NCBI GenBank assembly: GCA_947652115.1
Contig: OX393567.1
Span: forward strand, 17,169,674-17,233,673
Direction: 5' to 3'
Source: Blastomussa wellsi
Taxonomy: Eukaryota > Cnidaria > Anthozoa > Scleractinia > Plerogyridae
DNA: 64,000 nucleotides
The position numbers and the translations under genes are program-made. Of the stretch, positions 54,894 through 64,000 are shown one piece after another. Below the pieces are notes generated by a model. It saw nothing but the letters and a program-made list of their open reading frames with translations. It was not told the origin of the DNA and made no database searches. How positions within the stretch are numbered: the stretch's first letter is position 1; each line of letters begins with the position of its first letter.

Positions 54894-55418
54894 AGTTTGA
54901 GGTGATTTTGCTTATTTACTTACATCATCAAGAAAATACGGTATATGGGCCTACCACAAATTACAATGACGCACATAGGTAATGCCGGCTCCTTTCTTTC
55001 GACGAAGTGGCTAGACACTACGCAGGCTAACAAAATCCGAGCCCATGACTCCAGTCCGAGATTCTAGGACTTCCGGACCTCATGTATATAGCATTGATGT
55101 TTCTACATGATGTGTGTTGTATTAACATGGCGGCCGGCGAACATTTTGACTTCCGTTTAAGATTTCTTTGTTCTCAACAGCCAATAAAAAGGTTATAATT
55201 TTTTTGAAACTCGTATGTCCCCCAGAGCCTTTAGTTTTTCGTGCCAAGGCCCTGCCGGCTAAGAGAAACGAAAAGGGCTATGGGGACGAGAATGCAAAGA
55301 ACTGCGAGTTTGCACATGTTTACAAAAGTACATTGAATTTCATCTGATTTTTTGCTGGCTTGCTCATGAAAAACGTTTGAATTTGAACTTCCCGCTTCGA
55401 CTTTAAGTCGTATGCGGT
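54894..55418. promoter_or_regulatory. Intergenic promoter region GT8-B / membrane protein
   Basis: 525 bp between divergent start codons, containing a GAACATTTTGACTTCCG segment and ATGG-rich DNA at 55128. No core promoter element could be assigned. Confidence 0.4.
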
Positions 55419-58400
55419 ATGGCGCTGTACGAGAGAATGCAAGAACGTACACATCGAGAGTATTATCACAACGATCCACGCCGGGAATTTTTCGCGAACG
55501 GCTATTTCACCTTCCATGACACTTCGACGGCCGCAGACAGTGACGAAAATTTGGTGCAAAAAAAGGGCCTCAAACAGCACAGCATCGTTTATACGTTGAT
55601 ATGGACGTTACTGTTTACGGCTGTTTTAATTGTGGAGAACATATTCCACTTTAAACTGTTCGAAAACTGCCAAGCGTCCATAGTATTCTACTGGTTAGAG
55701 AGTTGCGTGATAGCTCTGTTCTTAAGATTTTGGGGAAGAAAGCGAGTCCGAAGGTACGTGGTAATGAAGTTCTAGGATATTAGAAAATTAAAAAGAGATT
55801 ATGTTCACTACAGAATAGCCCAGCAGTCCGGAAGTCTTGACTCAAATGTTGATACGCACTGAAAAGAATTTGTGATAGAAGAGCAAGAGTAATAACAATT
55901 CTTTGGAAAATATTAACTTAACTTAAATAATATATAGATTTAGCCAAGCCTAAAAGCGGAACTCCGTATTTTTTGTGGTTCCTAATAATTTCTCTGAAAT
56001 AAATAATAATTAAAAACGTCAATTTCCGCTAACAATGACCATAAAAAGTTAAAAAATTCTACCAGAAGAAAAAAATTGGACCTGAGCCCGCGATCAAGGA
56101 GTAAAACCAATGCCTGGTCAGTGGTCAACTTAAAAAAACCTGTTACCTCGATGAGTTCTAACCTGAGCCCACGATCTGGTCATATGATACTGGTCAGCGG
56201 ATACCTCGATTTGACAGCTGTCAATTGACCAAAACATGGATGCCCTAAAACAAAGATGTCAGCTGATAAGGCTGACAAGGTGTTGACAAGGCATGTCTAT
56301 TTATGGCCACCATGTTGCGCGACTCTGTTGCTGTTGTCGTGCGTACGCGCCCATGAGCAATACCGCTAGCCATGATAACCATTAAGATTAACAAAGCTCC
56401 AAAGCCTGGTCACAGTTTTAGCGGCATAATGACATGACATGACATGACGGCAAGCTCACGCAATCGCCAAAAACAGTCGATTGATTGAAATCTATATAGG
56501 AAATCATTCGGTGAAATCAATAGCAAGTCCAAGTCTGAAGTGTCAGACCATAGGGAGCCCAAGCTCAAGTCATTGTTCAAGTAAAAAGTTTTAAAACATC
56601 AATAAACTACCATTAGAAGTTACCTGTCTTCTTTATTGTTGTCCGCCTTGTGTTTACGAAACAACAGAGCGCAATCACAGTGCAGTGTAGCGATTGTAAT
56701 TCGTCATATGTGATAGTGATACAATCGCTGGACTGTGCTGTGATTGCACTCTGTTATGTTTCGTAAACACAAGGCGGACAACAATACTTCTAATCATAGT
56801 TTAATGATGTTTTGCAACTTTCACTTGAGCAATGACTTGAGCTTGGGCTCCCTATGGTCTGACGTCTTCCTGCCCTAATTAGGGCAGGAAGACGTCTGAC
56901 ACTTGAAGTCCCTGATTCCCTTCATGAGACCTGCGTGCAGGGAATCATGGTAGTTGTATTCATCACGCACATCATCTTCGAAGTTGCATACAGACACCAT
57001 AATTTCCAGTGAGCACGTCTCAGGGTCTGCCCTGTTAGTGATCAGGAATTTTTTCATCACATTGCCAAACTGGGTGTAGATCCATAAAGCGATAGCTCCG
57101 GGGGTAATCACGTTCTTGTGCACATGTTAGCCGGTCATCAGTCAACATTACATTATTTTCAGGACTAGATATTAGTGCTATAGTATGAAAAAACGTTTTC
57201 CTTGGTCCTAAACAAAAACAGGGTCAGGATTTGAAACCTCCAGTGGCAACCCTATACCCAAAAGACAAGAACCCCCCTCCCGAGGCAATAGCCAAGTGGA
57301 TCTGCAGAGTACTGCGACAGTGTGATGATGAAATTCACGAACAATGACAGGACAGACCCTTAAAAGCTGAGGTCATTTTTTTTACCATAACAAAACCAAA
57401 AATGATTAAGCATAGACTCGCGTTTTGATCGGTATCTTGTGTTGATAGATTCCAAATATGGATATGCCGAATGTGACTCCACAGTGGCGGATCTAGGGGG
57501 ATGGTGCACAGCCCCCCTGAGATGACCTGAGGCTTTCTAATTTAACTAGTATTCTGCTTTCGTCACCCATCAATTACGTCATTCCTTACTGGTGCACCCC
57601 TTCCTAAGAAAAATCCTTGATCCGCCCCAGCTCCATTTCCAGAATAGGTACCTTCTGTTAATATTCCAAATATGGTACAACCAGCTCAAAAATAGCAGAC
57701 ATAGGGCGCTTTCTTGTGACAATAAAGAATCCAATGAAGACCAACATCAAAGAGATCCAATCCAGGCTGAAATTGAAAAAGGTAGCAAGCAACTTTTTGG
57801 GGATATATTTGAGCAACCTTTTTACCATTTTTTGAACAGAATCCGTCTAGGCCTAGCACTTGTCCTCAGTGGAATTTCTGTGGCTGGAGTAGACAATTTA
57901 TTACTCTGACTTGTTTAGGGTATCTTGAATGAATAGCTGCACGCACTAGTATTTTTATTGAAAGCATTTTCACAAATTATTAAGAAACAGCAGAAAAAAT
58001 ATGGAGCTCCGCTTTTAGGCTTGGGTAAATATATATCTTGCACCTGGGTAGAGAAAGGAACCCTTTGAGTAAAGTACCTTGCCCAAAACACAATGCGATG
58101 ATCCCAACAAGGGCTTGAAGTCAGACCATTCTCTCTGGAGTCCTGCTCACTAAACATTAGCCAGGGTATTCTGCTTCCCACAGAGACTGCAAAATGTGAA
58201 AGTAATTACAGTACCATTATATTTTTTTATCTTTTGAACCTTTACACTCATTCACCATTGGCTAGTAAATTTCTTATTTCTTATAAATCACAATTATTTG
58301 TTAGTCACATAAAATATACATGAAAATATTACTTGATTCTGATTGGCTGAGAGTATTTCAGTTCAAGTGTAACACCAGTGCAAATTACACAGTCAAAATT

Positions 58401-61400
58401 CTGGATTTTGGTTGCAAATGTTTTAAACAAACCACTTTCGGTTTGTAGCATTATCAGCTGTTCTTCATTAACCAATCAGTAAATAATGTCTCAAATCTGC
58501 GTCAAATGTTCACTTCCTGTCTGCAATAAGATCTTCCGGCAGTTCCTCCAGGCAAATGTTTTCATGTTTATATTATTAATAAGTAATCATATGGTTTTTC
58601 AAAAGCTGAAATTGCACTCGCCGATGCAGCTTGTGCAATTTCAGCTTTTTTAAAAACTCACTTGTGCAAATTGATTCCAAATTGAACTCAAAATTGTATG
58701 ATTACCTATACTAATATCTCCTTTTACTGTTTAGCTTCAGGAGCCAAGTGAGCCATTTTCGCCCTCTTCTTGTCTTACATGTTGCTACTGTAGCTGTGTT
58801 TTGTCTGGATTTTAATACCTCACCATTTGGACTTTCAGCAGGCTCTGAATCTTACTTGGTTTGTATCAGTTCTTCTCATTTAACAATTAGATTATGAGCT
58901 CAAGATTTCTATGAGGTGATAGTTAATGATGAGGCCGAAGGCCGAATCAACTATCACCTCATAGAAATCAAGAGCGAATAATCTACCCTAATTGTTTTAG
59001 TAAAAATCATAATAAACTAATCGTGTGTCGGTGAAAAAGTTCCTAATCTTCCTTCGAAACTTCGCTAAAGCGCGAATACGTCTTATTTTGAAGACAACCT
59101 TCAACCACTGCACTCTAATGGCTGATAATGTGCAGTAGCTCAGCCAATCAGATTGCTGCATTTGCATTAGTATACTAGTAGATTTTTACTAATTACAAAT
59201 AGCTTTATTAAGAGGCTTGTCTACATAATATACATCTTGTAAACGAAGTGTGTGGGCCATAAAATTATACACTGGTAGAATATAGTCAGAGGTCCTGAAA
59301 AATGTGTGGGCTGATACTCTCCCAGTATGATCCTGAGTTAGCTTGGTCAGTAAGAGTTTGGTTGGTTTTGAGTTATTGGCCCACTGAATACCTGAGTTGT
59401 TTAAAAGGTTTTTTTTTCTAAGTTCTTACTGTGCTTGGAACATTTAACATTTGTACAGGAGCAGCGATGGCATAGTGGTGAGAGCGCTCGCCTCCCGCCA
59501 ATGTTTCCCGGGTTCGATTCCCAGACCTAGAGTTGTATGTGGGTTGAGTTAGTTGTTGGTTCTTGTTCGATCTCGTCCTTGTTCTGAGGGTTTTTCTCCG
59601 GGTTCTCCAGTTACCCTCCCTCCACAAAAACCAACACTTCCAAATTCCAATTTGATCTGGAACACTCTTCCCCATTAACTTGTAGCTTTACATACTATTG
59701 TGTCTAAACAAAGGTAATTATTATTGTTTTTATTGTTATAATTTATTGAGTTATTTTTTCAAAAAAAATAACTCTTAGTTGGCGTACGGACGTATGTCGC
59801 TATTCAGTGTGTGGATGGATGGATGGACGAGCGATGTATTTCACACCAATCAGAATTTGGATACCATCGATCGATAACCAATGAAATTGTCGCTTGTATG
59901 CATCGTTTAATTTTGTATCAATATTTGTTTCGGATTCAAGGGACGGCTATCTTTATTTTCGTATAAATTTGGCCTTATTGGGCGGTGCTGGTATGATGTC
60001 TCTATTTCCAGCACTCGGTGCTTATGTAGCTCTGGCGTAGAATGTTGTGTGTGGGTTTTAAGCGGAAAACTGTTCGGAAATTTTCATGGTGGTGAAGAAG
60101 GTCCGAGGATTGAATTTTGATCGCGGTTAGTTGTGAATAAGAGCCATGTTGTTTCTGACTGAAGTAACGATAGCTTTGATTTTGGTTAAAATTGAAGTTG
60201 CGGTTGTGCGCAGCTTCCTATTTCTCGGAGATGAGTTGTTTGAAATCAGTAGAGCTGAGGGATCAGACATGATCAGAGACTTTGCTTCAGGACATAGTAG
60301 ATGTCATACGGCATTTAAAGATTTAAAGTAAAGGAGGCCACATACTCAAGAACGCAGGGTACAGTAATTACAGAGAAACAGCTTTCATCGCAGACGTACC
60401 AGCTCTGGTAGATATTTCACGATTCATTCGTAATTAAATATGCAAGATCTTTCACCAAAATTTTCGGCACAAATTTCGTAACAACCAGAGAACAATGTAC
60501 TAACTAAAACCCCTTTCGAAAGATATATTTTTTCCGTTTATTGTCTTTGGATAAAATACTTTGGTGCGTGTTTAATGAATCTCAAAATATGACGCCTTGT
60601 GTTGAAAATCAGCGATGCGGAAAAACGAAGAATCATGTTACAACATTTCGAAGAAAAACAAAAGTATCATGTTACAAATAAACAAAAGTATTGTGTTACA
60701 GCTGTCACGAAAAGGCTAGGAATCACGTTTGGTGTTGCATTCTGCACTGTCCTTTGAGTCTCTGAGTTTTTCATTTTCAGGTAGAAATAGCTTTGTTAAT
60801 TATAATTGGCATTTAGTCACAACAAGCAGTAGGTGGGTATGTCTTCACAACATTGTCATGCCGTGTAGTAGTGAGTTGTGTTAAAGAAGAGAGTTTGAAA
60901 GCATTGATATTTTCTAAAGATTTGTTGTATGGAATCCCTCAAATATTGCTGCAGACTTTGTGGCGGCAAGTGTAACCGCAAAGTAATCAAATTAGACTTT
61001 TAGGTGTCATACCCATGGCAAATTTCAGCCCGGGCTGAAACATAAGCCATAGAAAACAACCTCACTGTGCATGCTCACGTTGCCGTTTTCATTTCATTCC
61101 GTTTCAATTACGTGGACTTTTTGAGAATTTTTTAGTTCGTTTGCCCGGGCTGAAAATCCTAGCCCGGTTTGTGAAACCCGGCTAGGATTTTCAGCCTGGG
61201 CTCAAATCCAGCCTGGGGCTAAACCTTCTCCATGTTATTGCCACTTTCATTTCAAGATGATATCTTTCAGAACCCGAGCTAAAATCTCAGCCCGGCTAAC
61301 CGGGCTGAAATTCGCCATGTAATCACCCCCTTAGTGATGTACATCAATCCAATCAGGTTTGGGGTTGCATCAAGAAACCAGTCAAGTTGTCAATCTCGTC

Positions 61401-62093
61401 CCCAGAGACTGCTTTTCTTGATGCTGATCAAAAGAAAAGCAGGCTCTGGGGACGAATTTGACAAATTGTTTGATGAAAATGGAATGACATGCGCAGTAAA
61501 GTTATTGATTAAAAATGGAATGACATGCGAAGTAAAGTGATTGATTAAACTGATTACTGCAGTTTTTACAGATATGTTATTCATTGTCGACAGGAAAGTT
61601 TCGTCATGAATGAATTCGCTAGTCAAACGTATTTTGCATTGTGCTCATTTACTTAAAATGCACACACCGTCAGCAAAAGACCCAACACTAAATTGGTCAT
61701 TGAGCGTTCGCTTTGGACTGGCTAGTTTTGCTGACCAAAAGAAAAATACCCAATAAGTCCAGAAACTGAAAAAAATAACTCTCGTTATTATATGAAGATT
61801 CTATCATGCATACCAATTAAAGCTAAAGTTTTCTAAATTCCTTGTTGCAGGTATCCTTAGCATTGACACCTCCTCTGATTTTAGTGGCTTCTTGGGTGAC
61901 ACATCAGCAGAGCTATCCAGACAAAGTTATTGTATTAGTGGCCATGTCAAGTTCGCTTCTTATGGTTCTTTGCTGTACATTTGAAGATGAATATGCTCAT
62001 TACAGAATGTCATTTAGTCGTGGTGCATTTGGTCTTATAATGAGTGCTTGTTTGGCTCTCTTCATTGTTCATGCAAAGCAATCTCTACCAAAG
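55419..62093 (+). CDS. Multipass membrane protein, 5' part (3 exons, continues)
   Basis: Exons: 55419-55753 (phase 2 end), 58735-58858, 61851-62093 (phase 0, donor GTATGT). The frame is continuous and open, so more exons must lie downstream, possibly beyond the window. The first 50 or so residues are hydrophilic, then several hydrophobic helices: YTLIWTLLFTAVLIVENIF, SIVFYWLESCVIALFLRFW, RPLLVLHVATVAVFCLDF, LALTPPLILVASWV, VIVLVAMSSSLLMVLCC, GLIMSACLALFIVHAKQSLP. The ALTPP...SW spacing and the pattern of paired helices recall drug/metabolite-type (SLC35-like) transporters, but I do not recognise the family with confidence. The long introns hold repeats (family X, MITEs, SINE). Confidence 0.7.
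55930..56440 (+). repeat. Dispersed family X, uninterrupted copy
   Basis: TTTAGCCAAGCCTAAAAGCGG ... GGTCAGTGGTCAACTTAAAAAAACC ... GATGAGTTCTAACCTGAGCCC ... TGATACTGGTCAGCGG ... TTTGACAGCTGTCAATTGACC. Same order as the split copy at 4033-5180. The inverse of its left end is at 57998-58030. Confidence 0.65.
56542..56863. mobile_element. Foldback MITE, ~34-bp perfect TIRs
   Basis: GTCAGACCATAGGGAGCCCA and AGCTCAAGTCATTG (56542-56575) are exactly inverted at 56830-56863. The palindrome continues inward (GTTGTCCGCCTTGTGTTTAC with its inverse near 56766-56785). A second short palindrome CGTCTTCCTGCCCTAATTAG follows at 56863-56895. Confidence 0.75.
57483..57640. repeat. Dispersed GC-rich repeat, inverse of 53040-53290
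   Basis: Opens CAGTGGCGGATCTAGGGGG and contains TGGTGCACAGCCCCCCTGAG. The counterpart at 53230-53290 is in the opposite orientation. Confidence 0.5.
58595..58665. repeat. Hairpin repeat
   Basis: AAAAGCTGAAATTGCAC ... GTGCAATTTCAGCTTTT, arms of about 17 bp around TCGCCGATGCAGCTT. Intronic, just 5' of exon 2 of the membrane-protein gene. Confidence 0.6.
58880..59000. mobile_element. Foldback element
   Basis: AACAATTAGATTATGAGCTC and AAGATTTCTATGAGGTGATAG are inverted as CTATCACCTCATAGAAATC and GAATAATCTACCCTAATTG around GATGAGGCCGAAGGCC. A diverged arm occurs at 31995-32090. Confidence 0.6.
59458..59690 (+). mobile_element. tRNA-derived SINE
   Basis: The head has box A TGGCATAGTGGTGAGAGCGC and box B GGGTTCGATTCCC (59461-59523), followed by a body containing TGTGGGTTGAGTTAGTTG, TTTTTCTCCGGGTTCTCC and ACAAAAACCAACACTTCC, then AATTCCAATTTGATCTGG. 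The layout of tRNA head, conserved body and AT-rich tail is that of a SINE. I associate this body text with anthozoan genomes (recollection). Confidence 0.65.
59745..60770 (+). repeat. Dispersed family Y, longest copy
   Basis: Starts GAGTTATTTTTTCAAAAAAAATAACTC (a foldback), continues TTGGCGTACGGACGTATG, GGATGGATGGATGGACG, CACACCAATCAGAATTTGG and ends AAAGTATCATGTTAC ... TTTGGTGTTGCATTCTGCAC. Partial copies at 5400-5700 and 35700-36310. A similar AAAAAAATAACTCTCG motif sits at 61770. No long ORF. Confidence 0.5.
61001..61333. mobile_element. Foldback MITE with CCCGGGCTGAAA cores
   Basis: Ends: TAGGTGTCATACCCATGGCAAATTTCAGCCCGGG on the left, inverted on the right (CCGGGCTGAAATTCGCCATGTAATCACC). 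The interior repeats AGCCCGGGCTGAAA, AGCCCGG and GGCTAGGATTTTCAGCC in both orientations. No ORF. Confidence 0.65.
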
Positions 62094-62802
62094 GTATGTA
62101 TTATGAGGGTCGCCTATACTTTTTTCATGAAGTGTGATTAGAACTATTTATTTTCCTGTAAAACGTGATTTTAAGCGTTTATTTCATGATACATGATTCC
62201 CAATTTTGAGAACTTTTCACGTTCACGTGAACGCAATTTTCGACTTACACGTGATCCATAAAAGAATAGTTGAATCAGGCATGACTCGTGGATCATCTTG
62301 TTTTTAGTGACTTAATTTTTGATTATCTGAGTGTTCCAGTAAAATGACGTCTTTTTTCCCAGCTCAGTGGTTGGGCTTTGAACAGATGAAGCTTCTGTCA
62401 GCTGTTTTGTGGTGTTGACGATCTTAACATACATCATATACAATGCTAAAATCAAATTTCAGTGGTTTTATGCCTTCCAAGTAACAGTCTTAACCGGAAT
62501 CGCCTTGATTTTTGCGTGAAGGTGAAAACAGTTTGGTTATTCATGAAGTGTGAAAAGGCAAAATATTTTTATGTGATTTGATTTTGCAAAGGCGTATAGG
62601 GGACCCTCTGTCATATGTGCTTGTTTATTTTTTATTTATTTTATTTTATTATTGAGTAATTTTATAAGCATAATTACATAACTTGCATTACAGAAAATTA
62701 AATAACAACAATACACGAAGTTACACACAAGCACACACAAAAAAATTATGTTAGAAAAATCACACCTTTATGGGTCCTACAATGAAATAGATAGTGTACA
62801 TA

Positions 62803-63047
62803 TTACAGCGGGACGCACATTAGTGTGGCCACCTAACAATTTTTTTTGACAAGTTGTAATTTGCCAATCAGAGAGGGCAAATTTGTTTGAGCTGTCCCGC
62901 CTCCTTGCAATGTTCAAAGCTGTTGTCACGAAACCTGTTGCTCTTTTAACAAGGAGGCAGGACAACTCAAACAAATTTGCACTCTCTGATTGGCTAACTG
63001 GTCAAAAAAGTTTGTTGGGTGGCCACACTAAGGTGCGTCGTCTGTAA
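62803..63047. mobile_element. Foldback MITE, ~30-bp TIRs
   Basis: TTACAGCGGGACGCACATTAGTGTGGCCACC (62803 on) is inverted as GGTGGCCACACTAAGGTGCG TCGTCTGTAA ending 63047. The inner palindrome includes AACAAATTTGC/GCAAATTTGTT and CTGATTGGC/GCCAATCAG. It lies 3' of exon 3 of the membrane-protein gene. Confidence 0.7.
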
Positions 63048-63129
63048 CAACTTACATTTTCCATTTTACTTATAGATTATTTAATTATAAAGTAGTTGGT
63101 TTATTCCCACAGTGGAAGGTAGGGGAGGG

Positions 63130-63625
63130 GATAAAGGTAAGGTTAAGTCTGCAGTATGAGCAGAATAGACCGTAAGGCCAGAGTTTATCCTGGTTTCCTT
63201 AGTGTGAAGTGTCTAGGAGTACTTCTACTCCCCCCTGGATGGGATGCTAGTCCTTCCCCACACAGCGGTCAAACACAAAAATCCAGTGTCGCTTTCGGTT
63301 TTCTTCCACTTGAACTTTCTAATAGCTTGATACGAAAATGTGCGAGACATTTGCAGAAAAATTTCAAGCTGGGAAACTCAGAGGAAAACAATTACCAGAT
63401 TTCTAGTGCATACGCTGCATACAAAGCTTAACTTTTGTCTTCAAAGCGATATGCTTTGGAAATTTGTGGTCCATCTTAGGGTTAACCCACCTGATTGAAG
63501 AGGGGCATTATGAGAGTAAAGTGTAATGCCCAAGAAAACAACACAGTACCCTGGCCAAAGCTTGAACCCTGACTGCCTGATCTAGAGTCATGTTCACTAG
63601 CCATTAGGCCATAGCTTACCCACAA
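63130..63625. mobile_element. SINE-like repeat with tRNA-like end
   Basis: The left part GGTAAGGTTAAGTCTGCAG ... TACTTCTACTCCCCCCTGGATGGGATGCTAGTCC matches 35125-35260. The right part (63540-63622) is an inverted tRNA-like head: CTTGAACCCTGAC (box B inverse) and CTAGCCATTAGGCCATAGC (box A inverse), read on the minus strand. A relative of the right part occurs at 58065-58165. Confidence 0.6.
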
Positions 63626-64000
63626 GGGGGTAAGCAGGATCTTTATTATATGGCAAGGAAAATCCGAGTGTTCGGATTGGTTCTTTCTTGGTCAGGATTT
63701 TGTCATATGGACTGTTTCCATAGAAATGGTCCTAAGCCGCATATTTTTTTCCTAAGTTGGGTAATTTAAAATTTGCAACTAGAACTGCAGAAAGAAAACG
63801 TAATGTATAAATACTCTAATTAAAAATAACGTTTTTAACATCGTGGTAGCTTGTTCTTTCTGAGCTGTTGATGTAGCATCAAAACAAGTTACAGCGGAAA
63901 ACCTTTGAATTCAAGTCAACGAAAGTGCGTTTTTAATGAGCATGCATAACCCGAATGCCACATAATAAACTACTTACTAACCTAGCTTGCTGAAGCGGTA
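63626..64000. other. Right edge, no gene seen
   Basis: Presumably intronic to the membrane-protein gene begun at 55419. No exon with good splice borders was found here. Confidence 0.4.

Noticed and set aside
55231..55580. Minus-strand ORFs at the start of the membrane-protein gene
   Set aside because: Antisense to exon 1, no domain, less plausible than the spliced plus-strand model.

Overview
The window is animal nuclear DNA. It is AT-rich, its coding sequence is split by spliceosomal GT-AG introns, and it is packed with interspersed repeats: foldback MITEs, tRNA-derived SINEs, Penelope-like retroelements and a 42-bp minisatellite. Gene content (PALB2, ERAL1, PITHD1, a retinol-dehydrogenase-type SDR) is metazoan. 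The repeat landscape looks like that of an anthozoan cnidarian, most likely a stony coral; that assignment is inference. Two assembly gaps of exactly 200 N (23404-23603 and 47648-47847) look like fixed-size placeholders.

Layout. 1-1434: repeats. 1435-3369 (-): ERAL1, mitochondrial Era-type GTPase, two exons. 3650-14443 (+): a 12-exon, 374-residue arrestin-fold gene, divergent from ERAL1. Its introns hold nested transposons, including a TIR element carrying a broken RecQ-like helicase fragment. 16871-18777 (-): a two-exon SDR of the RDH11-14 type, divergent (110 bp between start codons) from intronless PITHD1 at 18888-19508 (+). 21103-41521 (+): a 13-exon PALB2 homologue of about 1113 residues, with an 18-nt first coding exon and a first intron invaded by a 4.8-kb head-to-head inverted Penelope-like element. 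43503-44669 and 53724-54893 (both -): two intronless GT8 glycosyltransferase paralogues, separated by a minisatellite-rich block (46.86-51.5 kb). 55419 to beyond 62093 (+): the 5' part of a multipass membrane protein gene that runs on toward the right edge.

The genes are unrelated housekeeping functions rather than a pathway: mitoribosome assembly (ERAL1), cargo or receptor adaptor (arrestin), retinoid or lipid carbonyl reduction (SDR), a PITH-domain protein, homologous recombination (PALB2), and glycosylation (GT8). The main architectural theme is head-to-head gene pairs (ERAL1/arrestin, SDR/PITHD1, GT8-B/membrane protein).

The most interesting signals are these: the inverted Penelope-like pair flanked by one 14-bp target-site duplication, which shows it entered as one unit; hammerhead-ribozyme-like cores at the Penelope termini; a sharply bounded gene-conversion-like tract between the two GT8 paralogues; an ERAL1 KH domain without its GxxG loop; and several new-looking TIR/MITE families. 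Exon boundaries were read by eye from splice sites and reading-frame continuity; every multi-exon model quoted keeps one open frame.
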